The position numbers and the translations under genes are program-made. The notes under the pieces were generated by a model, which was given only the letters and a program-made list of their open reading frames with translations, was not told the origin of the DNA and did not search any database. A DNA stretch of 64,000 nucleotides from Vibrio ulleungensis (GTDB lineage Bacteria; Pseudomonadota; Gammaproteobacteria; Enterobacterales; Vibrionaceae). The stretch is taken from the NCBI RefSeq assembly GCF_016900875.1, contig NZ_JAFEUM010000002.1:372001-436000 (forward strand). The letters run 5' to 3'. Of this stretch, positions 56,117 to 63,937 are shown piece after piece; the first letter of the stretch is position 1; each line of letters starts with the position of its first letter.

Positions 56117-57091
56117 ATGCAACTTTTACGCAAAATGGCTCAATTAGGGCTGGGATTAGTATTGATAGCGTTTTTATCAACCTCCCAAGCCTTTGCCAAA
56201 ACTTATAAAATCGGTGTGTCGGTACCATCGGCCGACCATGGATGGACTGCGGGTCTACTATGGTGGGCTGAAAAAGCAGTCGCTGATTTTGAGAAAACGG
56301 AACAAGACATAGAGTTTTATGTCGTCGCGGCAAGTTCGGGGTCTAAACAAGTGGGTGACGTTGAAGATCTTATGATCCGCGGCATTGATGCACTGGTCAT
56401 CCTCCCTCACAACCCAGCAACATTACAAAAAGTGATTGAAGAAGCATACTCAACAGGCGTCTACACCGTTGTTGTTGACCGTGAGCTGGCAACCCCAGCG
56501 CAAGACGTCTTTATCGCCGGTGACAATGCAGGATTAGGCAGTGTGAGTGGTAAATGGTTGGCTGAAGAAATGGATGGCAAAGGTAAAATTGTGGTGTTAG
56601 AAGGCATGTCCATTCCTATCAACAAGCAACGTGTCGATGCCTTTAACACTGAAGTCGCAAAATATAAAGGTATGGAGATACTCGACAGTCAGCCTGCGGA
56701 TTGGTCTACCCAAAAAGCGCTCGCCGTCATGGAAAATATGTTGCAACGTCACTCGAAAATCGACGCTGTGTGGTGCCAAGATGACGATATGCTTAAGGGC
56801 GTAATGCAAGCGATTAAAGAGTCTGGTCGAACCGACATAAAAACCGTACTCGGTGGAGCCGGTTCAAAAGACATCATGAAGATGGTTATGGATGGCGATC
56901 AGGTAGTAAGAGCGACGGTTACCTATCCGCCTAGCATGGTAGCATCGGGCATTGCACTTGCGGTTACTGGTGTAAAGGGCGACAAACTTGGCAACATGTA
57001 TCACACCGTTCCATCGCGTGTGATTTTAGCGGCAGAGCTTGTGGATAGCAGCAACGTGGGAGATTTCTATACTCCAGACGCGGCGTACTAG
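56117..57091 (+). CDS. sugar ABC periplasmic binding protein (RbsB/Peripla_BP_4 type)
   Basis: 324 aa with a signal peptide ending TSQAFA. Conserved parts: YKIGVSVPSADHGWTAGLLWWAEKA, RGIDALVILPHNPATLQKVIEEAYSTGVYTVVVDREL and AVWCQDDDMLKGVMQAI. It is the last gene of the LacI-controlled operon and is followed by a strong terminator. Confidence 0.94.
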   Translation: MQLLRKMAQLGLGLVLIAFLSTSQAFAKTYKIGVSVPSADHGWTAGLLWWAEKAVADFEKTEQDIEFYVVAASSGSKQVGDVEDLMIRGIDALVILPHNPATLQKVIEEAYSTGVYTVVVDRELATPAQDVFIAGDNAGLGSVSGKWLAEEMDGKGKIVVLEGMSIPINKQRVDAFNTEVAKYKGMEILDSQPADWSTQKALAVMENMLQRHSKIDAVWCQDDDMLKGVMQAIKESGRTDIKTVLGGAGSKDIMKMVMDGDQVVRATVTYPPSMVASGIALAVTGVKGDKLGNMYHTVPSRVILAAELVDSSNVGDFYTPDAAY

Positions 57092-57113
57092 TCGAGCACG
57101 GCTCTAATTAACC

Positions 57114-57147
57114 AAGCCCAAATAGCGACCATTTGGGCTTTTTTTAT
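57114..57147 (+). terminator. terminator of the sugar ABC operon
   Basis: Stem AAGCCCAAAT (57114-57123) / ATTTGGGCTT (57131-57140) followed by T5. Confidence 0.9.
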
Positions 57148-57726
57148 TGCTTGCGTACACTCATTCAAACCGTTTTCGTATTTTACGAAATAGTAAGTCG
57201 ACTGTGTTATTGGTCGTCGACATCATTCCTTTCCTTATGAGCAATCATTACTTCGGTGTTAGTGAAAGCATAATAGGTATTTAATATGCCTTAGATGAGA
57301 AAGCTAGAACCAATTAAGCCGCGCGTTATGTGGTTCCTATTCTCTCAGCGACATACTATGCAGCTCGGTAAAGAATACACCTACATCGAGGTTAAAGAAG
57401 GTTTACCCATCCGGAAGGAAATTTTAGGGTAATTTACAGATTAAAATGGAGCGGAGAAAAAGAGAACTATTGGCTGAATGAGATTATTAATACAGTAATT
57501 CGGGAAATTTTGGCTAATAGTTAGTCACGCGATTGTCCAAAAAGCGAAAACTTGGATAGTGCTTTAGGTGCCTGTGTCAGCAACATATCTAGACTGATTG
57601 TCTTTCAATCTATTGTGTGAAGTCTTGGACAAGGTTAGGTCAAAGTTGACCCTCTTGCGCGCTCTGAAACTTAACTGTGGATTTAGTCTGCTAAGCTAAT
57701 AGGATGAATAACCAAAGGTCTACACC
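57148..57726. other. intergenic region with gene remnant
   Basis: About 580 bp before the DUF4382 gene. It has no full-length gene, only the short broken frames listed at 57295-57524. Confidence 0.45.
57295..57524 (+). pseudogene. possible frameshifted remnant of a small gene
   Basis: A 45-codon frame (57295-57432) containing MQLGKEYTYIEVKEG overlaps another frame that stays open from about 57396 to the stop at 57522-57524 and includes YRLKWSGEKENYWLNEII. Joined by a single frameshift near 57400-57430 they would give about 75 residues of protein-like sequence. No family is recognised, there is no SD, and the case rests on protein-like composition alone. Confidence 0.3.
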
Positions 57727-58674
57727 ATGTTGACTAAACATCCAATTGCACTATTAACCCTTCCCATAGTTCTTACCGCCTGCGGTGGAGAGTCCAGTAC
57801 TCAAGACACACAGACTGCAAAAGTGTCTTTCGCCATCACTGACGCCCCTGTATTAACCGCAACAGAGGTCGTGGTCGCTTATGACGCCATAGAGATAAAG
57901 CATCAAAATGGAGAGCGCTATTATTTCGAATTAGATGATACCAATAATAGCGGGAGCTACTTAAGCGTAAACCTACTTGACTACCAAGGTGATGACGCTC
58001 TGCCTATTTTGTCTAATGAGCCCATAGCCGTCGGAACCTATAAAGAAGTGATCCTGCATACACTGTCTCAGCACTCTTATGTCGTCGATAATGGACAACA
58101 CGATCTAAAAATACCAAGCAACAAGCTCAAGTTAGGCGGTTTTGAAGTCACTCAAGAAGCCGTTCAATCTTTCACTATTGATTTTAATTTACAAAAGTCG
58201 TTGGTGCTAAGAGGAAATTCTAGTTCGAACAACGGATACAACCTAAAACCTCATGGCGTCAGTATTGTTGATAACAGTGCAGTGGCGACGCTTACTGGTA
58301 ATGTGGAATCAGATCTCTGGAGCGCTGGGGATTGCGCGCTTGAAGACGGCAATGTGGTGTATCTATACAAAGGGCACAATCACATCTTGGCCGACTTGGT
58401 GGACAATCTCGATCCAACAGACTCAGAGTATGTTGCCAACCCTAACCTGCCTTCACAGTATGTTGCACCTTTCTCCTCCGTCTATATTGATGAAATAGGA
58501 AACTACACCTTCGGTTTTGTACCTGCTGGCGATTACAGCGTCGCTTTTTCATGCAGCGCGAACGATGATCCTATTCAATATGACGAAATCGCTATTCCAA
58601 ACCCAGAGGGGCAACTTAAAGAGATCACCTTGGTAGCAGGTGAAACATTAACCGCTGACTTCATCACTCAGTAA
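57727..58674 (+). CDS. DUF4382 domain lipoprotein
   Basis: 315 aa with a lipoprotein signal (LPIVLTAC lipobox, followed by GGESS). The DUF4382 domain covers about residues 30-190 (KVSFAITDAPVLTATEVVVAYDAIEIKHQNGE ... DFNLQKSLVLR), and a beta-rich carboxypeptidase-regulatory-like segment follows (GNVESDLWSAGDC ... GNYTFGFVPAGDYSVAFSC). It is predicted to be a periplasmic or surface lipoprotein of unknown function. It is a single gene, followed 6 bp later by a REP-like palindrome. Confidence 0.85.
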   Translation: MLTKHPIALLTLPIVLTACGGESSTQDTQTAKVSFAITDAPVLTATEVVVAYDAIEIKHQNGERYYFELDDTNNSGSYLSVNLLDYQGDDALPILSNEPIAVGTYKEVILHTLSQHSYVVDNGQHDLKIPSNKLKLGGFEVTQEAVQSFTIDFNLQKSLVLRGNSSSNNGYNLKPHGVSIVDNSAVATLTGNVESDLWSAGDCALEDGNVVYLYKGHNHILADLVDNLDPTDSEYVANPNLPSQYVAPFSSVYIDEIGNYTFGFVPAGDYSVAFSCSANDDPIQYDEIAIPNPEGQLKEITLVAGETLTADFITQ

Positions 58675-58680
58675 CCTTTT

Positions 58681-58708
58681 GGCGTCAGAGTCAATTGACT
58701 CTGACCCC
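58681..58708. repeat. REP-like palindrome (GGGGTCAGAGTC type)
   Basis: GTCAGAGTCAA / TTGACTCTGAC form a perfect 22-bp palindrome (58684-58705) with GGC / CCC outer bases carrying one mismatch. It is 6 bp after the DUF4382 stop and may double as its terminator. Confidence 0.85.
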
Positions 58709-58881
58709 CTTGAAATTCTTTCACGGACAGATCGTATATCGTGAGATCCGTCGACATTTTGTGTCGACATACTAATCCGCGTCAAAACTTTTCACTGCAT
58801 ATCACCACTATTGCCTCAGTTCGAATTAACCTGCTGACAGTATTGCCCTTTTTGGACAGTTATTCTTACGAGGTACTTCTA

Positions 58882-59667
58882 TTGAAGATTAAGACTATTG
58901 CACTCGCGACTATGGCGATTTCAGTCTCCCACACAGCTTATGCCGACCAAACACCGAATCAGGACACACTGTTAGAACAAGGCTCAAAAAACAGTTCCTC
59001 AGTCCAGCTTTATGGTGCAGAGGTATACAGCCATGAAAAAGTGCTGTTTGGCAAATTCGTTATTCGCATGAAGATGGTGTCCCACCCAGGCGTCGTATCG
59101 TCATTTTTTACCTATGACAATGAATCTTGGCAAGGCACTGTCCCTTGGCGTGAAATTGATATTGAAGCGCTAGGCAAAACGCCCAACACGCTTCAAACCA
59201 ACTTGATCACAGGAATGGCGAATCAACGTGTTCACTCTGAACGCACTGAGACAATTCCCAACTTAAACGACTTTCACGAGTACACGCTCACCTGGACGCC
59301 AGATGAGATCACTTGGCTTTTTAATGGCGAAATGCTTCATCAAGAGTTGGCCAGCAGTTCGCAGCAAGTCATTGATATGCGCGATTCTCCACAAAGCTAT
59401 CGCATGAACATCTGGATATCTGAAGCGATTGGGTGGGTTGGAAAGTTCGATACCTCTACTCTGCCATTAACCCAAGAAGTGGATTGGATAGAGTACTACC
59501 GCTATGACGATGGTGAATTTGTCCTTGACTGGCGCGATGATTTCAACTCGTTTGACTCAAAACGCTGGGGTAAAGGTGACTGGACGTTTGAATCCAATTT
59601 GGTGACTTTTTCGCAAAACAACGCTTATATTGAAAACGACAAGCTCATCTTAAAACTCTCAAAATAG
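58882..59667 (+). CDS. secreted GH16 beta-glucanase (licheninase-like), circularly permuted
   Basis: 261 aa from a TTG start at 58882 (ACGAGGT at SD distance), which puts a proper signal peptide (KIKTIALATMAISVSHTAYA) at the N-terminus; the frame back to 58741 does not. The catalytic motif is WREIDIEALG, with E91, D93 and E95. The strand order is changed: the protein begins at the region equivalent to the middle of Bacillus lichenases (QLYGAEVYSHEKVLFGKF) and the segment that normally starts the domain (FVLDWRDDFNSFDSKRWGKGDWTFE...) is at residues 213-261. This matches the natural permutation known in Fibrobacter succinogenes 1,3-1,4-beta-glucanase. It probably cleaves mixed-linkage or beta-1,3-glucans outside the cell. 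Confidence 0.9.
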   Translation: MKIKTIALATMAISVSHTAYADQTPNQDTLLEQGSKNSSSVQLYGAEVYSHEKVLFGKFVIRMKMVSHPGVVSSFFTYDNESWQGTVPWREIDIEALGKTPNTLQTNLITGMANQRVHSERTETIPNLNDFHEYTLTWTPDEITWLFNGEMLHQELASSSQQVIDMRDSPQSYRMNIWISEAIGWVGKFDTSTLPLTQEVDWIEYYRYDDGEFVLDWRDDFNSFDSKRWGKGDWTFESNLVTFSQNNAYIENDKLILKLSK

Positions 59668-59824
59668 TCTTTAGGTGACACTTACTAACGAGCAAATACG
59701 TAAAGGCCGGTGTACCGCGACTCTCCAAAAGGCAAAGGAAGAATTGCAGAACAACCGGCTCATTGGTTTGCTCTGTGGGCGTTGCCGCTCAATAGCATTT
59801 CCTGTAGCGTCGATAATTTATATA

Positions 59825-60727
59825 TTACTGGCGCACTTTATAGTCGAGCATGTACGTCACTTTGCCAGTGTCACGAAACAGTTTATCGAGACCTTTTTGA
59901 TCAAAGGCATCGAACTGCCCCATCTCTTTCGTCGATTTGTTAGATTCACCCACATTGTCAGTGTTCATCGCCAAGATATGCTCGCTTACTTGAGTGATAG
60001 CGGTGCGATACCCTTCTGCTGTCATTAAATCGAACTCAGAAACATCGATAGCTTTACGAACTTCCTTAGACCAGTAGAACTCCAAAAATGGCACTGGAGA
60101 GGATGGTTTGTTCCAACCTACATCACGCGAGAAATACATCATAGAACGATAATGGTCATTCTGGAAATGCTCTATTCCGAGCGTTGATGGAAGCTGTGAA
60201 TGGGCAATAGACTCTCCATGACTGTCATACAACCAGGTGTTGCCATCGGCGATCATCGCCTCCCAAAATTGCTCCATCGATGCTAAGTCGCGATAGTCTT
60301 TGTCTACAACGACATGAACACCAAAGTCGTCGCCGCCACTAGGCATGTGCCAAAACACGTTAAACGTATGGTGTCCGTCGGTGAGATAGTATTGACCGTT
60401 GGGCGCAATGACGACTGTTTTCATGTCTTTTGTACGAGCCCCGATAGGCTCTTTACATTCAAAGGTCGTTAAGTCTTTTGGGTTCGACTGCTCCGAATAC
60501 GACGTCAGTCCCTTTTGTCCATTGGCTTCACATACTTCATCAAACATCTTTTTCGTATCGTGCTCAAAACGCCCTAGTTTATAGAACACCTGATCGTAGC
60601 CAACCGATGGTTGAGTTGGATGAACGTCACTAAGAGAAACGCGAATAACGTCCCCTTGAGAAACAGTGCCTGCGTGAACGACTGATGATGAAAGTAAAAG
60701 ACCGACTGTAAGCCAAAGTTTGTACAT
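59825..60727 (-). CDS. secreted ParB/sulfiredoxin-like fold protein (ParB-like nuclease family)
   Basis: 300 aa with a Sec signal peptide (MYKLWLTVGLLLSSSVVHA). The core has ParB-like features: VIRVSLSDVHPTQPSVGYDQV near the start and the conserved YYLTDGHHTFNVFW (about residues 112-125), as in the ParBc_2-type putative nuclease family. Two or three cysteines may form disulfides. It is exported, unlike chromosome-partitioning ParB, so it is not a segregation protein. It is divergent from phnD. Activity is unproven. Confidence 0.82.
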   Translation of the reverse strand: MYKLWLTVGLLLSSSVVHAGTVSQGDVIRVSLSDVHPTQPSVGYDQVFYKLGRFEHDTKKMFDEVCEANGQKGLTSYSEQSNPKDLTTFECKEPIGARTKDMKTVVIAPNGQYYLTDGHHTFNVFWHMPSGGDDFGVHVVVDKDYRDLASMEQFWEAMIADGNTWLYDSHGESIAHSQLPSTLGIEHFQNDHYRSMMYFSRDVGWNKPSSPVPFLEFYWSKEVRKAIDVSEFDLMTAEGYRTAITQVSEHILAMNTDNVGESNKSTKEMGQFDAFDQKGLDKLFRDTGKVTYMLDYKVRQ

Positions 60728-60760
60728 AAAATAAGTAATCCAAAAGTTAAGTTTGGAAGC

Positions 60761-60782
60761 AATGTAGAGTGGCTATATGACA
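60761..60782 (-). promoter_or_regulatory. possible Pho half-site and -10 for the ParB-like gene
   Basis: On the minus strand TTGTCAT is followed, 10 nt later, by TACATT, the spacing of a PhoB-activated -10. Only one clear half-site is seen, so this is weak. Confidence 0.3.
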
Positions 60783-60842
60783 ATTAGGTGTCATTTTTCT
60801 TAAATATTGCCTACAAACCTTTGTTTTACAATCTCTTACATT

Positions 60843-60897
60843 GTGTCATTGGAGTGTCATTATTGGCGAGCTCAGCTGTCATATTGAGGCTATAGAT
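60843..60897 (+). promoter_or_regulatory. PhoB-type promoter of phnDCE
   Basis: GTGTCAT at 60843-60849 and 60854-60860 are direct repeats with an 11-bp period, the Pho-box layout. A further CTGTCAT lies at 60876-60882 (22 bp on) with TATAGAT (60891-60897) as -10, 8 nt later. An additional TGTCAT lies at 60789-60794, 55 bp before the first repeat. Confidence 0.75.
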
Positions 60898-60929
60898 TCC
60901 TAGCCATCGTTAATTGAGGAATCACAGAC

Positions 60930-61766
60930 ATGAAACACTCCCTTTTGAAAACTACGGCATTGACCGCGGCACTTACTGCAACTACTGCCTTTGCAGCATG
61001 CCCAGATACACTTCGATTCGCAGACACTGGTATCGAAGGCACCGAAGAGCTGCAAATGACCTACCAGCAGTTTGTCGAAGAAGTACAAGATCGTTTAGGC
61101 GTCAACGTCGAGTTTTTCCCTGTTGGCAACCGCACAACGGCCATCAATGCATTGCGTTTTAATCAAGTCGATATCGTATTGGCAGGGCCATCTGAATATG
61201 TATTGATGAGCGAGCACGTCGAAGATATTAAGCCAATCAGTGCGGTTGTGCGTCCAGAATATTACTCGGTGTTTATTGCGCCAACCGACAGTGACATTCA
61301 ATCTATCGACGACTTAAAGGGCAAACACATTGCCATGAAAGATCATGGTTCAACCACTGGCCATATCATGCCGATGTACATGCTCCACCAACAAGGTATT
61401 GATCTTGATAGAGACGTCCGCATCAGTTTGCTCGACGGCGCAAGAATGCAAGCATTAGCGTCTGGAGAAGTTGATGCTGTTGGTACAGGTGTTCGAGACT
61501 TTGCCCCGTTTGTTGCACAGCAAGGCGAAGGTAAATATCAGATTGTTGCTCAGAGTCAAACCATGCCAGGCGACCCATTTGTTGCGGGCCCACACATTGC
61601 ACAGCAATGCGTCGACTTTATTCAAGAAAAGTTCATGCAAGATGCCGATGGCCTTCTACAAGCTATTTTAGCCCCAGGCAAGCGTGACAAGTACGAAGGC
61701 GCACAAATGATCTCGGTGGATGACGCAGTGTATGACGTTGTTCGCGAATCGTACTCGCTACTTTAG
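60930..61766 (+). CDS. phnD: phosphate/phosphite/phosphonate ABC binding protein PhnD
   Basis: 278 aa with GAGGA before the ATG and a signal peptide ending TTAFA. The PhnD-type core is clear: VEFFPVGNRTTAINALRFNQVDIVLAGPSEYVLM, DLKGKHIAMKDHGSTTGHIMPMYML, and SGEVDAVGTGV. The ligand may be a phosphonate, phosphite or a phosphate ester; it cannot be assigned from sequence. The upstream Pho box supports induction by phosphate limitation. Confidence 0.92.
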   Translation: MKHSLLKTTALTAALTATTAFAACPDTLRFADTGIEGTEELQMTYQQFVEEVQDRLGVNVEFFPVGNRTTAINALRFNQVDIVLAGPSEYVLMSEHVEDIKPISAVVRPEYYSVFIAPTDSDIQSIDDLKGKHIAMKDHGSTTGHIMPMYMLHQQGIDLDRDVRISLLDGARMQALASGEVDAVGTGVRDFAPFVAQQGEGKYQIVAQSQTMPGDPFVAGPHIAQQCVDFIQEKFMQDADGLLQAILAPGKRDKYEGAQMISVDDAVYDVVRESYSLL

Positions 61767-61775
61767 GATCACCCC

Positions 61776-62576
61776 ATGCGTCTTGATGTTATTGATTTAA
61801 AAAAGACCTATGACGATGGTACGCGTGCACTCAATGGGCTCAACTTCAGTGTTGAGCCCGGTGAGGGCGTGATCATTTTGGGTCATAACGGCTGCGGTAA
61901 ATCCAGCCTAATGAAATGCTTAACCGGCATCACACCAATCACCTCGGGCAAAATCGTCTTAGACGGTACCGACTTAACGACAGCACCTAAGCGTGAACTG
62001 CGCTCGTTACGTCAACGTGTTGGCTGCGTGTTTCAAAAGTTCAACATGGTGGGCAACTTAAGCGTCTTACAAAATGTTCTTTTTGGCATGTTGGGTCGCG
62101 AAGGCTATTGGGCCTGTAATTCGCTCACTGCCTCACAAGCGAATCGACTTCAAGCGCTCGATGCCCTCGACCGTGTCGGACTTTCGCATCTAGCGGGTCG
62201 TCGAACAGACACTTTATCAGGTGGCCAGCAACAGCGTGTCGCCATCGCACGCATGCTAATGCAAGATGCCGAGGTTGTGTTTGCTGACGAGCCTGTTGCC
62301 AGTTTGGATCCTAAAGCCGGTCATGAAGTGATGGAATTACTTTGGTCAGTGATCAAAGAGCGAAACATGTCAGTTATCTGCGTACTTCATCAACTCGAGT
62401 TTGCTCGAGAGTTTGGTGAGCGATTTATCGGCCTTAATTCGGGCGAGTTGGTGTTCGATGCACCTGCAAGCTCCCTGTCCAATGCCGACATAGAACACCT
62501 TTATCAAATATCTCCTCCAACTGTGGCGACTAAACATGAACAACACATCAATACACACTCACTCGCTACCGCCTAG
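61776..62576 (+). CDS. phnC: phosphonate-type ABC ATPase PhnC
   Basis: 266 aa. Walker A is GHNGCGKSS (residues 36-44), the signature is LSGGQQQRVAIARMLM, and Walker B is VVFADEPVASLDP. It lies 9 bp after phnD. Its 3' end overlaps phnE by 41 bp, an unusually long overlap but with both frames well conserved. Confidence 0.93.
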   Translation: MRLDVIDLKKTYDDGTRALNGLNFSVEPGEGVIILGHNGCGKSSLMKCLTGITPITSGKIVLDGTDLTTAPKRELRSLRQRVGCVFQKFNMVGNLSVLQNVLFGMLGREGYWACNSLTASQANRLQALDALDRVGLSHLAGRRTDTLSGGQQQRVAIARMLMQDAEVVFADEPVASLDPKAGHEVMELLWSVIKERNMSVICVLHQLEFAREFGERFIGLNSGELVFDAPASSLSNADIEHLYQISPPTVATKHEQHINTHSLATA

Positions 62577-63339
62577 GCTAGAGTCCCCATCCATTACTAC
62601 ATGGATCATTGCCATTGTGTTTGTGGCACTGTTTTTAAATGGCTTTGCGTCGGCCAATATTACGGGCGATCGACTATTTAATGGCGCCTCAAATCTTGGG
62701 GTGTTCATTGGTGATGCCTTTCCACCTAATCTGAACCGAGTCGATGTCATCGCGAAAGCAATGCTCGAAACATTTCAGATGGCGATTGTAGGCGTTGTAT
62801 TTGGCGTGATTTTAAGCTTGCCAATGGCTTTACTTTGCGCCAATAACACCAGCCCACATCCAGTAATTCGGTTTATTGCTATAAACTTAGTGTCTGCATT
62901 TCGTACTATTCCTGATTTAGTGTGGGCTTTGGTTTTTGTGATTGCGGTTGGCCTAGGTCCACTGGCCGGTATTCTTGCCATTGTTATGGACACCATTGGT
63001 TTTTGCGCACGCTTTTTTGCCGAACGTATTGAAGAAATCGATCCAGGCCCAAGCCATGCACTTAACGCAATAGGCGCTAAAAGAAGCAGCGTGGTACTAG
63101 GAGCCGTTATCCCTGAATGTGGGCCTTCTTTTGTTGCGACTAGCCTTTTTTCGGTTGAAAAGGCAGTTCGAAGTGCAGTAGTACTCGGATTAGTGGGTGC
63201 TGGTGGCATTGGCGTAGAGCTATCAGCATCAATGAATCTATTTCGATACGATCAAGCGTTAACGGTAATCATTGCAATTTTAGTCGTTGTGATTTGCGTT
63301 GAGCGTGTCTCTGGGATGATTCGTAAAAAAATCATGTAA
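62536..63339 (+). CDS. phnE: phosphonate-type ABC permease PhnE
   Basis: 267 aa with about six TM helices and the family segments FRTIPDLVWALVFVIAVGLGPLAGI and GFCARFFAERIEEIDPGPSHALNAIGA (EAA-type loop). It is the last gene of phnDCE. No phosphonate-degrading gene (C-P lyase, phnWX, ptxD) is in the window, so this is a stand-alone transporter. Confidence 0.93.
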   Translation: MNNTSIHTHSLPPRLESPSITTWIIAIVFVALFLNGFASANITGDRLFNGASNLGVFIGDAFPPNLNRVDVIAKAMLETFQMAIVGVVFGVILSLPMALLCANNTSPHPVIRFIAINLVSAFRTIPDLVWALVFVIAVGLGPLAGILAIVMDTIGFCARFFAERIEEIDPGPSHALNAIGAKRSSVVLGAVIPECGPSFVATSLFSVEKAVRSAVVLGLVGAGGIGVELSASMNLFRYDQALTVIIAILVVVICVERVSGMIRKKIM

Positions 63340-63396
63340 TCCGGTTAGATACAGCTAGATTTATGGTCAAAATTACCTTTATTTGGTGTTAACAAG

Positions 63397-63431
63397 CGAA
63401 GCCTATTCGTCATTATAACGAATAGGCTTCG
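63397..63431 (+). terminator. terminator of phnDCE
   Basis: A 14-bp perfect stem CGAAGCCTATTCGT / ACGAATAGGCTTCG with a 7-nt loop, followed by TTAAATTG. Strong hairpin, short T tract. Confidence 0.75.
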
Positions 63432-63497
63432 TTAAATTGACGAATCATCAAGCGTTACTCTATAATCATTAAGTACTCTTGTGATAGGAACGCCACC

Positions 63498-63935
63498 ATG
63501 ATCACCGCGCCCACTCAGCATAAACCCTCAGATCAACTTAACGCCATTTTTCCTGAGTTCGATTTATTAACCACTTCAGGCTATTTCAAAGCGGTTAATC
63601 AAGGTGTGAGCGGTCAGCACCTTAAAAGTGTCGTCTCGATTATCGCTGATAGAGACATTTTCGCTAAAGTGATTGGCAAAGATAAATCCAACCTAAGCCG
63701 TAGCTACCGGGTAAACAAATTGCCTTCATTAATTGGCGATAGTGTGCTCGATACGGTGCGCATTTATATGCAAGCAAGTGATATATACGGCTCTTTAGAT
63801 CTCGCTAGAGAGTGGTTGAGTATGCCTATTCCTGCTTTAGGTGGCGAGCTACCCATTGAGCTCATCGATACCCCTGCTGGACGAGAACTGGTGCGTCAGA
63901 CTCTAAGAAAAATAGAGTATGGTGAATACTCCTAA
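63498..63935 (+). CDS. Xre/MbcA/ParS-type antitoxin of a RES-Xre system
   Basis: 145 aa. It has an N-terminal helical (Xre-like) part (VVSIIADRDIFAKVIGKDKSNLSRSYRVNKL) and the C-terminal DUF2384/MbcA-ParS toxin-binding domain (VLDTVRIYMQASDIYGSLDLAREWLSMPIPALGGELPIELIDTPAGRELVRQTLRKIEYG). It is followed 2 bp later by the RES toxin gene. It should neutralise the toxin and autorepress the operon, as known for this family. Confidence 0.92.
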   Translation: MITAPTQHKPSDQLNAIFPEFDLLTTSGYFKAVNQGVSGQHLKSVVSIIADRDIFAKVIGKDKSNLSRSYRVNKLPSLIGDSVLDTVRIYMQASDIYGSLDLAREWLSMPIPALGGELPIELIDTPAGRELVRQTLRKIEYGEYS

Positions 63936-63937
63936 TC

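Noticed and set aside
59675..60028. 117-codon plus-strand frame overlapping the ParB-like gene
   Set aside because: About 200 bp of it is antisense to the conserved C-terminus of the ParB-like protein; the remaining part has no recognisable motif.
62775..63209. 144-codon minus-strand frame inside phnE
   Set aside because: Antisense to a well-conserved permease; low-complexity Ser/Thr/Pro-rich translation typical of a shadow frame.
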